From assembly GCF_014204795.1 (NCBI RefSeq), contig NZ_JACHMB010000001.1:8444501-8508500 (forward strand): DNA of 64,000 nt, written 5' to 3'. Numbering within the stretch: the first letter of the stretch is position 1; each line of letters starts with the position of its first letter. Shown piece by piece: positions 6,703 to 14,903 of the stretch. A model generated the notes under the pieces. That model saw only the letters and a list, made by a program, of their open reading frames with translations. It ran no database searches and was not told where the DNA came from. Source of the stretch: Nonomuraea jabiensis. GTDB lineage: Bacteria; Actinomycetota; Actinomycetes; Streptosporangiales; Streptosporangiaceae. Both the position numbers and the translations under genes were made by a program.

Positions 6703-9142
6703 GTACGTGGACAGGATCGCCGAGCCATGGGGGACGCGGACGCCGTACGGGCCGGGAGAGCCCTGGCCGGTCCGCGTCGACTCCTTTCTCGAGAGCGGGC
6801 TGCGCGCGCAGGACGTGGAGCGCTGGGTGCAGAGCGCGACGATCCTGCACAGCAACGGTGACGGCCTGGACATCGCGGTCAAGGACGGACGTGTCGTCGG
6901 GGTGCGCGGGCGCGCCCAGGACCGCGTCAACCACGGCCGCCTCGGGCCGAAGGACCTGTACGGCTGGCAGGCCGCCAACGCGCCCGACCGGCTCGTACGC
7001 CCCCTCGTACGCGAGAACGGGCGCCTGGTCGAGACCGACTGGGACACCGCGATGGACCGCGTGGCCGGCCACGCACGGGAGCTCCTCGACGAGCACGGCC
7101 CCAGCGCGATCGGCTTCTACACCACCGGCCAGCTGTTCCTGGAGGAGTACTACACGCTCGCGCTGATCGCGCACGGCGGCATCGGCACCAACCACCTGGA
7201 CGGCAACACCCGGCTGTGCACGGCGACGGCGGCGGCCGCACTCAAGGAGTCGTTCGGCTGCGACGGGCAGCCCGGCTCCTACACCGACGTCGACCATGCC
7301 GACGTCATCGCCCTTTACGGGCACAACGTCGCCGAGACGCAGACCGTCCTGTGGGCGCGGATCCTCGACCGGCTCGCCGGCCCGAACCCGCCCGCCCTCG
7401 TCTGCGTGGACCCGCGCGAGACCCCGGTCAGCCGGGCCGCCGCCGTGCACCTGGCCAACCGCCCCGGCACCAACGTCGCCCTGATGAACGGCCTGCTCCA
7501 CGAGATCCTGGCCAACGGCTGGATCGACGAGCGGTACGTGCGCGAGCACGTGGTCGGGTTCGAGGAGCTGGAGAAGCGGGTGCGCGACTTCACGGTGGAG
7601 GAGGCCGCGCGGATCTGCGACGTGCCCGCGGACGCGCTGCGCGAGGCCGCCCGCCTGATCGGCACGGCGCGGCGCCTGCTGTCCACCGTCCTGCAGGGCT
7701 TCTACCAGGCGCACCAGGCGACCGCCGCCGCCGTGCAGGTGAACAACGTCCATCTCGTACGCGGCATGCTCGGCCGGCCCGGCTGCGGCGTGCTGCAGAT
7801 GAACGGCCAGCCCACCGCCCAGAACACCCGCGAATGCGGCGCCGACGGCGACCTGCCGGGTTTCCGCAACTGGTCGAACGACGCCCACGTGCGCGACCTC
7901 GCCCGCGTCTGGAACGTCGATCCCATGGACATCCCGCACTACGCGCCGCCGACCCACGCCATGCAGATGTTCCGTTACGCGGAGGAGGGCTCGATCCGCT
8001 TCCTGTACGTGACGGGGACGAACCCGGCGGTGTCGCTGCCGGAGCTGGCGCGGATCCGGTCGATCCTGTCCCAGGAGCGGCTGTTCCTCGTCGTACAGGA
8101 CATCTTCCTGACCGAGACCGCGCAGCTGGCCGACGTGGTGCTGCCCGCCGCGACCTGGGCGGAGAAGACCGGCACGTTCACGAACGCCGACCGCACCGTG
8201 CACCTGTCGGACAAGGCCGTCGAACCGCCCGGCGAGGCCCGCCCCGATCTGGACATCTTCCTCGATCTCGCGCGCCGGCTGGACCTTCGCGACAAGGACG
8301 GCGCGCCGCTGGTGAAGTGGAGCGACGCCGAGGGGGCGTTCGAGGCCTGGAAGGAGTGCTCGCGCGGCCGTCCGTGCGACTACAGCGGCCTGTCCTACGC
8401 GCGGCTGCGCGGGAGCGGCGGCGTCCAGTGGCCGTGCGACGACGGCCACCCGGAAGGGACCGAGCGCCTGTACGCCGGCGGCCGGTTCTGGAGCGCCCCA
8501 GACTACTGCGAGGGCTACGGACGCGACCTGGTCACGGGGGCGCCGCTGTCGGACATCGAGTACAAGGCGCTCAACCCCGACGGCAAGGCGATCATCAAGG
8601 CCGCCGAATACGTGCCGCCGCACGAGGAGCCGGACGGCGACTTCCCGTTCTGGCTGACGACCGGGCGTACCATCTACCACTTCCACACCAGGACCAAGAC
8701 CGCGCGGGCGCCCCAGCTCCAGCGGGCCGCCCCGGAGCCGTGGGTGGAGATGTCCCCGGGCGACGCCGCGCGCCTGGGCTTCGCCGAGGGCGACCTGCTG
8801 GAGGTGGCCACGGCCCGGGGCGCGGTACGGGCGCGGCTGCGGGTCACCTCGATGCGCGACGGGGTGATCTTCCTGCCGTTCCACTACGGCTACTGGGACC
8901 GCCCGGACGGGGCCGGTCCCGGGGACTCGCCCGGGCGGGCCGCCAACGAGCTGACGATCACGGACTGGGATCCGGCCTCCAAGCAGCCCGTCTTCAAGAC
9001 CGCGGCGGCCCGGGTCTCGCTGGTGATGGCCTCCTCCGGCACCCCGTCCCCGGCGCCGACCACCGCGGCCTCCCGCCCCGTCTCCGCCGACGTCCCCGCG
9101 ACGGCCGGAGGCGCCGACGCGCAGGCCGAGGAGGTCATGTGA
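6698..9142 (+). CDS. Molybdopterin oxidoreductase family protein without N-terminal Fe-S cysteines
   Basis: An 814-residue member of the DMSO reductase/nitrate reductase superfamily. Core motifs are WDTAMDRVA, GTNHLDGNTRLCTATA (Cys174 is the likely molybdenum ligand, as in NasA/NapA), RGMLGRPGCGVLQMNGQPTA, YVTGTNPAVSLPE, DVVLPAATWAEKTGTFTN and a C-terminal molydopterin-dinucleotide-binding domain with LTTGRTIYHFHT. The usual N-terminal Cys-x2-Cys-x3-Cys [4Fe-4S] motif is absent: that region reads SATILHSNGDGLDIAVKDGR. The substrate is unknown. The last ~45 residues are Ala/Pro/Thr-rich. The stop overlaps the next start (TGATG). Confidence 0.85.
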   Translation: MPYVDRIAEPWGTRTPYGPGEPWPVRVDSFLESGLRAQDVERWVQSATILHSNGDGLDIAVKDGRVVGVRGRAQDRVNHGRLGPKDLYGWQAANAPDRLVRPLVRENGRLVETDWDTAMDRVAGHARELLDEHGPSAIGFYTTGQLFLEEYYTLALIAHGGIGTNHLDGNTRLCTATAAAALKESFGCDGQPGSYTDVDHADVIALYGHNVAETQTVLWARILDRLAGPNPPALVCVDPRETPVSRAAAVHLANRPGTNVALMNGLLHEILANGWIDERYVREHVVGFEELEKRVRDFTVEEAARICDVPADALREAARLIGTARRLLSTVLQGFYQAHQATAAAVQVNNVHLVRGMLGRPGCGVLQMNGQPTAQNTRECGADGDLPGFRNWSNDAHVRDLARVWNVDPMDIPHYAPPTHAMQMFRYAEEGSIRFLYVTGTNPAVSLPELARIRSILSQERLFLVVQDIFLTETAQLADVVLPAATWAEKTGTFTNADRTVHLSDKAVEPPGEARPDLDIFLDLARRLDLRDKDGAPLVKWSDAEGAFEAWKECSRGRPCDYSGLSYARLRGSGGVQWPCDDGHPEGTERLYAGGRFWSAPDYCEGYGRDLVTGAPLSDIEYKALNPDGKAIIKAAEYVPPHEEPDGDFPFWLTTGRTIYHFHTRTKTARAPQLQRAAPEPWVEMSPGDAARLGFAEGDLLEVATARGAVRARLRVTSMRDGVIFLPFHYGYWDRPDGAGPGDSPGRAANELTITDWDPASKQPVFKTAAARVSLVMASSGTPSPAPTTAASRPVSADVPATAGGADAQAEEVM

Positions 9143-9630
9143 TGAAGCTCGACCTGGTGATCCGCGAGCTGCACCGGTCGGAGAGCGAGCTGGCCCACCT
9201 GCTGCTGCGGATGTCGGAACGGCACAAGAGCGACCACGAGACGTACCACGTCGCCCGCGACCTGGCGGGCTGGTGCCACGACCACGTCCGCGAGCTGGCC
9301 GAGGCGGGCAAGGAGCACGGCCTGGACCTGGACCCCTCCCATGACGTCTCCGTGGCGGCACGCCTGCGCGAGAAGGCCCGCGAGAAGGCCTCGGAGTGGC
9401 TCGGCCGCCGCTCCGAGCCCGGCCTGCTCCTGCTGGCCGACCTGCGTCACCTGTACCTGGCGGCGTCGGAGGTGTCCCTGGACTGGGAGCTCCTGGCGCA
9501 GGCCGCCCAGGCGGCGAAACAGCGGGAACTGCTCGCGCTGGCGCAACGGTGCCATCCGCAGACGCTCCGGCAACTGCGGTGGGCGAACGCCCGCCTCAAG
9601 GACTCGGCCCCCCAGGCCCTGCTGTCCTGA
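9142..9630 (+). CDS. Small helical protein coupled to the molybdopterin oxidoreductase
   Basis: A 162-residue, mostly alpha-helical, charged protein with no membrane segment or signal peptide. It starts MKLDLVIRELHRSESELAHL and has regularly spaced His residues (LHRSE, ERHKSDHETYHVARD, WCHDHVREL), suggestive of a ferritin-like or metal-binding bundle. Its ATG overlaps the oxidoreductase stop, so it is probably made with it and may be a chaperone, subunit or electron-transfer partner. I do not recognise a named family. Confidence 0.75.
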   Translation: MKLDLVIRELHRSESELAHLLLRMSERHKSDHETYHVARDLAGWCHDHVRELAEAGKEHGLDLDPSHDVSVAARLREKAREKASEWLGRRSEPGLLLLADLRHLYLAASEVSLDWELLAQAAQAAKQRELLALAQRCHPQTLRQLRWANARLKDSAPQALLS

Positions 9631-9646
9631 CGGGCGCGGGCATGAA

Positions 9647-9677
9647 GAAACCCCCGGGCGGGTAGCCCGGGGGTTTC
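9647..9677. terminator. Bidirectional intrinsic terminator
   Basis: GAAACCCCCGGGC at 9647-9659 and its exact complement at 9665-9677 form a 13-bp stem with a 5-base loop. The A-rich/T-rich ends serve both strands. It lies between the convergent oxidoreductase operon and rbpA. Confidence 0.9.
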
Positions 9678-9691
9678 ACCGTGAGAGGAGG

Positions 9692-10036
9692 TCAGGCGCT
9701 CTTACGACGCTGGGCCCGCAGAACCGCGAGCCGCTCGTTGAGCACCTCCTCAAGATCTTCGATCGACCGCCGCTCCAGGAGCATGTCCCAGTGTGTCCGC
9801 GGGGGCTTCACCTTCTTGGACTCCGGCTGCTCGCCGTCCACCCGTACCGCGGTCGCGCCGCACATGCGGCACTCCCAGGTCGCGGGGATCTCAGCCTCGG
9901 CTGCAAGCGGAACCTCGAAGCGATGGCCCTTAGGACAGGTGTAGGACACCTCCTGGCGCGGGGCCAGATCCGTGTTACGGTCGTTCTCGTAGCTGGTTGC
10001 CCCGAGCCGGGTGCCACGAAGCGCGCGCTCGCCCAT
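9692..10036 (-). CDS. rbpA: RNA polymerase-binding protein RbpA
   Basis: The 114-residue protein matches RbpA end to end. It starts MGERALRGTRLGATSYENDR, has the zinc-type core TCPKGHRFEVPLAAEAEIP followed by WECRMCG, then the basic linker SKKVKPPRTHWDMLLERRS and the sigma-interacting helix EELEEVL-like (IEDLEEVLNERLAVLRAQ). RbpA is an essential actinobacterial factor that stabilises open complexes with the main sigma factor and affects rifampicin sensitivity. The ATG at 10036 has AGGAGG about 9 bases upstream. The frame is open further upstream without family similarity. Confidence 0.97.
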   Translation of the reverse strand: MGERALRGTRLGATSYENDRNTDLAPRQEVSYTCPKGHRFEVPLAAEAEIPATWECRMCGATAVRVDGEQPESKKVKPPRTHWDMLLERRSIEDLEEVLNERLAVLRAQRRKSA

Positions 10037-10160
10037 GTCTAAATGCCTCCTACAGGGCCCCCTTGCGTGGGGGGTCTGTCTCCCACGGTGTCTAACGCTT
10101 GGTACCGTGATGGGATTCCCATCCACGGGGTGATCCAATCGCGCTTGGGGCGTCGGTTCT

Positions 10161-10778
10161 TCACACAGTCGCCGATCGGGCCCGCGTCCCCCCTGTGACC
10201 AGGGCCGCCGCCAGCCAGAGCGCGCCAATCATGATCAGCGCGCCGTGCGCGATCCGCAGCGGGTACGGGCCGAAGAACTGCGGGATGAACAGCACGAACC
10301 CCATCGCCAGAGCCGTCCCGCTCCACTTGGGCAGCGTTCCGGACCGCCAGACGGCGATCGCGGCCATCACCGCGCCGACGGCCAGAACCAGCAGCCCCAC
10401 GGCGAACATGGTGATCGCGACGGGCCCGTACCTGAACTCCTCGGCCAGTTCCATCAGCGCGGGCGCCTGGTCGTGGAGGGAGCGCCGGGCGATCACGTTC
10501 AGGCCGAAGTCCTCGGCGCCGTAGTACGGGAGCGTCAGCCCCGCACCCACCCAGGTCACGGCGGCGGCGCGCAGGGAGAGGCGGTCGCCGAGCACCTGGT
10601 GCAGCCCGAGCACGGCCAGGCCGAGCAGCACGAAGCCGAGCATGGCGGCCGCGTGGCCGGCGACCCACGCCGTGGAGGCCATGGCGGTGGCGTCGTCGCC
10701 GGAGGGGCGGATGGCGGGATAGGCGAGGAAGAGGATGCCGGCGGCGGCGAAGGCCAGGGAGGTGAGCCTGGGGGCCAT
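10161..10778 (-). CDS. Multi-pass membrane protein
   Basis: A 205-residue protein with about six hydrophobic segments, starting MAPRLTSLAFAAAGILFLAY. The ATG at 10778 has AAGGAG 6 bases upstream. It resembles small DUF998-like or uncharacterised actinobacterial membrane proteins, but I cannot name a family. Two AGAGC-N3-GCTCT palindromes immediately upstream suggest repression by a TetR-type protein, but no such gene is adjacent. The same reading frame continues upstream through an integrase-like sequence (10860-11066). Confidence 0.7.
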   Translation of the reverse strand: MAPRLTSLAFAAAGILFLAYPAIRPSGDDATAMASTAWVAGHAAAMLGFVLLGLAVLGLHQVLGDRLSLRAAAVTWVGAGLTLPYYGAEDFGLNVIARRSLHDQAPALMELAEEFRYGPVAITMFAVGLLVLAVGAVMAAIAVWRSGTLPKWSGTALAMGFVLFIPQFFGPYPLRIAHGALIMIGALWLAAALVTGGTRARSATV

Positions 10779-10799
10779 CAATGCTCCTTGAAGAGGGCG

Positions 10800-10859
10800 T
10801 TGCTCTTTAGCGAGAGCAATGCTCTCTCTTTGAGAAGGTGATGTCAAGAGCAGTGCTCT
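10800..10859. promoter_or_regulatory. Pair of AGAGC-N3-GCTCT operator-like palindromes
   Basis: GAGAGC-AAT-GCTCTC at 10812-10826 and AGAGC-AGT-GCTCT at 10847-10859 have centres 34 bases apart. A further arm TTGCTCT at 10800-10806 pairs with AGAGCAA at 10813-10819. They lie 22-80 bases upstream of the membrane protein start, the usual place for a TetR operator. Confidence 0.65.
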
Positions 10860-11066
10860 CTCTTCGGATCGGTGAACCTCCAGGGCGCGGCCTGGTGTGG
10901 GCTCCCGTGCGGCCTGGTCGGGCTTCCTGGGCCCGGCAAGCGCTGGCGGACCGCCCCACTTGTAGAAGGAAGCGACGGCGGCACGCTTGCGCTTAAGGGT
11001 GGCCGGCGACAGATCGACGAGCTCGGCCGGGAACGCGCGAACCGGCGCGGCGGACAGTTCGCCGAT
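10860..11066 (-). pseudogene. Tyrosine recombinase core-binding domain fragment
   Basis: Reading leftwards after a TAG at 11069-11067, the frame gives FPAELVDLSPATLKRKRAAV then ASFYKWGG and proline-rich sequence. This resembles the N-terminal core-binding domain of XerC/D-like integrases (SPATLRRRLAALRSFYRW). There is no start codon and no catalytic domain. The frame runs on without a stop into the membrane protein at 10778. It is probably a scrap of a lost mobile element; a chance resemblance cannot be excluded. Confidence 0.4.
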
Positions 11067-11143
11067 CTACCGACGGCCACGTGAAGTTCCGGCTCCGCAC
11101 GCCGCTTCGACACGGCGGCCCGGTCATGGTTCCATGACCTTCC

Positions 11144-11887
11144 ATGATCGCCCACTCGTCCGGCAAGAGCAGCTCCCCGGCGACCCCGCGCCGCAGATGG
11201 CGGATCGTGCTCCCGGCTGTCATGGCAGTGCTCCTGCTGGCCGCCTTCGGCCTCTACCGGCTGGCCAACGCCCGCACCTTCCAGCTGGCCGGACAGCTCA
11301 CCGCCCGGGTCGAGACCTCGGAGAAGGTCGTCGCCCTCACCTTCGACGACGGTCCGGACGAACACACCCAGGAGATCCTCGACGTCCTCCGGAAGGAGAA
11401 AGTGCGCGCCACCTTCTTCGTCGTGGGCTCCCACCTGCAGGCGCGGCCCCAGGACGGCAGAGCGCTCGTGACGGCCGGGCACGAACTGGCCAACCACACC
11501 TACACCCACCGCCGGATGGTGTTCGTCGCTCCCGGCACGGTCGCCGACGAGATCGAGCGGACCGACGCCCTCATCCGGGCCGCCGGCCAGCGGGGCACCG
11601 TCTACTTCCGGCCCCCGACGGGCAAGAAGCTGCTGACGCTCCCCCTCTACCTCGCCGACCACGACCGGCACACCGTCATGTGGGACATCGAGCCCGACTC
11701 GGGCCGCACCCCCACCCCCGCCGAGCTCGTGACCGAGGTCCGCGCGCAGGCCAGGCCGGGCTCGATCATCCTGCTCCATCCCTGGTACGCCAGCGGCGCG
11801 AACACCCGCGCGGCGATCGGACAGCTCATCGCCGCCCTGCGCGGCGACGGCTACCGTTTCGTCACCGTCTCCGAGCTGCTCGGCTGA
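11144..11887 (+). CDS. Polysaccharide deacetylase (NodB-type), membrane-anchored
   Basis: A 247-residue carbohydrate esterase family 4 protein, expected to remove acetyl groups from cell-wall peptidoglycan or chitin outside the membrane. An N-terminal signal-anchor spans about residues 21-40. The NodB motifs are TFDDGPD (66-72), NHTYTH (metal His118 and His122), RPPTGKK and LLHPWY. The start at 11144 gives a short positive N-terminus before the anchor but has no strong ribosome site. The 289 bases after it, to the MerR remnant, show no gene. Confidence 0.9.
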   Translation: MIAHSSGKSSSPATPRRRWRIVLPAVMAVLLLAAFGLYRLANARTFQLAGQLTARVETSEKVVALTFDDGPDEHTQEILDVLRKEKVRATFFVVGSHLQARPQDGRALVTAGHELANHTYTHRRMVFVAPGTVADEIERTDALIRAAGQRGTVYFRPPTGKKLLTLPLYLADHDRHTVMWDIEPDSGRTPTPAELVTEVRAQARPGSIILLHPWYASGANTRAAIGQLIAALRGDGYRFVTVSELLG

Positions 11888-12176
11888 GCCCGACGTCGCC
11901 GTCCCGACCGTGAATCCCGCCTCCACCCACGACGCGCCGTCCGCCCTTCCGGCGAACGCATTTGGAGGGGAAAGCACACACCCGAGCGGGAGGTGGGCCA
12001 TTCTTCGCGGGTTATGCCCTCACGTTCTTCCCCGGCGTACGCGCTGCCGCCGAACGCCTCAGGCGAGACGAACGAGCCGCCCCGATCAAGCAAGGCGAGC
12101 CGGGGATACAGCCGCCGGGCTCAATCAGGCGGAGTCTGGTGCGCGATGTCGATACCGGCCGAGCCGCAGATGCGCC

Positions 12177-12856
12177 TCAACCGACGCGTTCAGCGAGCTC
12201 AGGCCGGCTTCTGCTGCGCTCCATAGCGTGGGCGATCAGGCTGTGCCGGATGGCACCGTCGGTGCGGTCCTGAAGCGCGGCCGGTACGGGCAGCAGCGAG
12301 GGGTGGGCGAGATAGTGGTCGGCCCATGCTGTGGCGAGTTCGTCGACCCGGTGGTCCTCCGGTTCCCACTCGACGGCGCGCGACATGCGTCTGATCAAAG
12401 ACAGGTACCGCGGGTCGTCGGGGCCGCGCTTGACCCGGGAGATGTGGTCGTCGAAGCCCCCCGGCCATGCGCACTTCGTCCTGGGTGAAGCCGAGTTCGG
12501 CGGCCACCTTGTCAGCTTCGCGAGAACGCGGTCGGGCAGCATGGCGCGGTCGCCGGTGGCGAGCCGGTGCAGCGTGTCACGCTGTGCAATCAACTCGTCC
12601 ATCCGGTCGTTGAGGCGCCGTTCAACGTCGACGAGCGCGGCGGTGAAGCGGTCAGGTCGGCGTCGCGGATCGCCCCGATCTCGGCCGGCGGCCGGACCTG
12701 GACCAGCCGCAGCAGGTCGGCTGATCCGGAGCACCGGTAGCCAGAGTTGTCGCGGCGCGGCTCGTTGATCAGGCCGTGCTCGTGGTAGTGCCGCGCGGTC
12801 TTCCCCGTGACGCCGGCGAAGGCCGCCGCTTGGCCGATCGTGACGCCGTCCGTCAT
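12177..12856 (-). pseudogene. MerR-family regulator, disrupted by three frameshifts
   Basis: The ATG at 12856 opens a clear MerR N-terminus (MTDGVTIGQAAAFAGVTGKT, then ARHYHEHGLINEPRRD). After AEIGAIRDAD (near 12650) the family sequence continues in another frame (FTAALVDVERRLNDRMDELI). Near 12516 it shifts again to AAELGFTQDEVRMAGG and near 12462 (a GGGGGG run) back to FDDHISRVKRGPDDP, ending at 12177. Each break is a single-base change. Decay is the simplest reading; sequencing errors at homopolymers are possible. Confidence 0.8.
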
Positions 12857-12956
12857 CCGCTCTGCCAGCCTCGTGATCGTGGGGCGCTCGACAGCTCGCG
12901 AACCGCGTCAGCAACGGTACGGAAGTCCTTGCGCAGCATGTTGCCATGGTTACTGG

Positions 12957-13191
12957 CGACCTGCGCTCACGCCTCGAACGAAGCAGGTGCAGTCGAACGC
13001 CTCGATCGGCCGCGGCCCGCCGTCGTAGGTGATATGCCGGTAGCCACTACCGGGTTCGGCGATGAGCCGCCGGCCAGTATCGCTGACTGGCGAACTGGCC
13101 GTTGAGGTAGAGCACAGAAGGGCCGGGTTCGCCATGTCGTCACGGCCAGCGCGGTGTCGTCGATCGGCACCATGCCAGTCCAGGCGTTCAA
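12957..13191 (-). pseudogene. Alpha/beta-hydrolase N-terminal fragment, frameshifted
   Basis: From ATG 13191 the protein MNAWTGMVPIDDTALAVT matches the start of a common actinobacterial alpha/beta hydrolase. The next part is in a second frame (LIAEPGSGYRHITYDGG) and a third (GRSRRSTAPASFEA). Family members read roughly VIAELGxxYRHITYDERARGRSxRSxxYSFEA. The catalytic region is missing; the fragment stops about 100 bases before the MerR remnant, so the two were probably neighbours in one lost operon. The 170 bases to the right (13192-13422) show no gene. Confidence 0.7.
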
Positions 13192-13422
13192 GTGGACACC
13201 CGTTCAGCGTGCGCCCTGACCTAAGGTCAGCCCCAGGGCGACCCACGCTCACCAGCGCAGGTCAGTCACCCAGTCCGCTCGAGGCATCGCACGTTGCGGT
13301 GCCTCGCACCTCGGAGACTGCTGAGGATGGTCGGCAGGTCCCTCGCGCCATCGGTCCCTCAACCCAGGGTGTCGTCTGGCGGCAACCGCCCCACCTGCGA
13401 GCCTCTGATCGCTTCCGAGCGC

Positions 13423-13869
13423 CTATTTGGCCACGTGCTGCTGGACGAGTTCGTCTGCGGCGGGCCCGACATGTTCAAGGTCGACCCCGAGCTCGACCAG
13501 CACCTGGGCTGCCACACTCGCACCATCCCGGATGAGCCCGAGCAGGAGGTGCTCGGTGCCGATGTAGTCGAGGCCCCGCTGCAAGGACTCCTGGTTCGAC
13601 AGCTGGAGGGCTTCGCTGGCCGACGGGGTGAACGGAAGGTATCCCGACGCAACGGATTGGCCTCGGCCCTGGCTCTCCTCCACCTGCCGGCGCAGGTCTT
13701 CAAGGCTCAGGCCCATGTTCTTGAGGACCGTGGCGCCAACGCCCTCACCTTCACGGATCAATCCGAGGAGAAGATGCTCGGTACCGATGTAGTCGTGGTT
13801 GAGCATTTTGGCCTCGTCCTGAGACAGGACGACGACACGCCGCGCCCGATCGGTCAACTTCTCAAACAT
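13423..13869 (-). CDS. Stand-alone Clp N-domain protein
   Basis: A 148-residue protein that is only the ClpC/ClpA N-domain: two Clp_N repeats, each with YIGTEHLLLGLIR (about residues 26-40 and 102-116). It begins MFEKLTDRARRVVVLSQDEA, almost as in full ClpC, and ends at LVQQHVAK without AAA+ modules. N-domains bind adaptors and substrates, so this could act as an adaptor sink or a delivery factor. The start at 13869 has GGGGAG 8 bases upstream. A pair of clpP genes lies at 33716-34898 but not in the same operon. Confidence 0.88.
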   Translation of the reverse strand: MFEKLTDRARRVVVLSQDEAKMLNHDYIGTEHLLLGLIREGEGVGATVLKNMGLSLEDLRRQVEESQGRGQSVASGYLPFTPSASEALQLSNQESLQRGLDYIGTEHLLLGLIRDGASVAAQVLVELGVDLEHVGPAADELVQQHVAK

Positions 13870-13935
13870 GCTGCCACTCCCCGCGAAGCAGTTGGTCAGG
13901 GCCATCGTCCCCGCCAGAGCGAGCGGGGCAAACGA

Positions 13936-14202
13936 CATTCCAGCCATTCTCGCGGACACCCACCATCGGTGGCACGGGCAAGGCGCGTCGGCGGGGGCAT
14001 GGCGGAGTGGGGGAGGCGGCGGGGGCAGACGGAGCGGGGGAGGCGGCGGGGCAGGCGGCATTCCGGCCCTTCCCGCGGGTGCCCGCCATTGGCGGCGCGG
14101 GAGGGGCGGAGTGGGGGAGCCGGGGGCAGGCGGAGCGGGGGAGACGGCGTGGCGGGCGGCATTTTCACCTTTCCCGCGGGTGCCTGCCATCGGTGGCGCG
14201 GG
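13936..14202. repeat. Three dispersed ~43-bp repeats in a low-complexity tract
   Basis: Related copies lie at 13936-13978, 14059-14101 and 14160-14202, each with CATTCCGGCCCTTCCCGCGG-like sequence followed by GTGCCCGCCATTGGCGGCG-like sequence. Purine-rich GGCGGGGGAGG tracts separate them. Further related GTGGGAGGGGATGCC-type units occur to about 14340. The 490-base stretch upstream of the Clp N-domain gene (13870-14360) holds no credible gene. Confidence 0.75.
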
Positions 14203-14360
14203 CAAACCGGCGCAGCGTGGCAGCGCCGTGGGAAGGGGCCGTCGGAAGGGGCGGCGTCAGCGTGGGAGGGGATGCCTGTGGGAACGGCATGGAAGGGGAC
14301 AGCGTGGGAGAGGGTGCCCGTGGAAGCGGCGGCGCTGCCAGGGCACCTGTGGTGGGGCGT

Positions 14361-14870
14361 CTAGCGGGGACGCTTGCGGGTCAGGAGCGGGACCAGGGTC
14401 CTGTCGCCGAAGCGGGTCATCACCGCCAGCGGCTTGACGGCGGCGGCGACCAGCCAAGGGAGGCCCGGTCTGCCGGTGGCGCGCGCCAGCCCGGGACCGA
14501 GCGCGGCCATCATCGCCGTCAGCCCCGGCAGGGGCCGGATCCACATGGTGATCTCCTCGATCAGCCCGTCCTCACCCACCTCGACCACCGCCGCCTCGTG
14601 GATCTCCTGACGTCCCAGCCGGGCGGTCGCGGTCAGGGCCCGCGTACGTTCGTCGCCGACGTCCTTCTGGTACCGCAGGTCCGACAGCACGCCGAACACG
14701 ACCGAGAACAGCTCCCGTACCTGCTCCTTGCCCTTAAAGGCGGCATTGGCGCTGAGCGGCGAGCGGAAGACCACGTCGTCGGCGAGCGTGGCGACGAGGG
14801 CGTCGACGTCGTGAGCCTCGCCGGCCCGGCGGTAGGCGGCGGCAGGTGAGTCCTGAATGTGAACTATCAT
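14361..14870 (-). CDS. NTF2/SnoaL-like protein
   Basis: A 169-residue protein with an NTF2-like fold in the first ~125 residues: AYRRAGEAHDVDALVATLAD, DDVVFRSPLS, GKEQVRELFSVVF and EEITMWIRPLPGL are typical SnoaL-like elements. The remaining C-terminus is basic and mildly hydrophobic. Function is unknown; relatives range from cyclases to accessory domains. It is divergent from an HxlR regulator and its ATG (14870) lies inside the operator-like repeat at 14859-14878, which implies regulation by that protein. Confidence 0.85.
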   Translation of the reverse strand: MIVHIQDSPAAAYRRAGEAHDVDALVATLADDVVFRSPLSANAAFKGKEQVRELFSVVFGVLSDLRYQKDVGDERTRALTATARLGRQEIHEAAVVEVGEDGLIEEITMWIRPLPGLTAMMAALGPGLARATGRPGLPWLVAAAVKPLAVMTRFGDRTLVPLLTRKRPR

Positions 14871-14878
14871 GAGTTCAC
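14859..14878. promoter_or_regulatory. Inverted repeat, probable HxlR operator
   Basis: GTGAACT at 14859-14865 and AGTTCAC at 14872-14878 are exact complements with 6 bases between. The repeat covers the start codon of the NTF2-like gene and lies 26 bases upstream of the HxlR gene, so one protein could control both. Confidence 0.7.
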
Positions 14879-14903
14879 TTTATCAACCCCCTATCCTGGG
14901 TCC

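Noticed and set aside
6623..9361. 912-codon minus-strand frame
   Set aside because: Exact antisense of the molybdopterin oxidoreductase with low-complexity composition.
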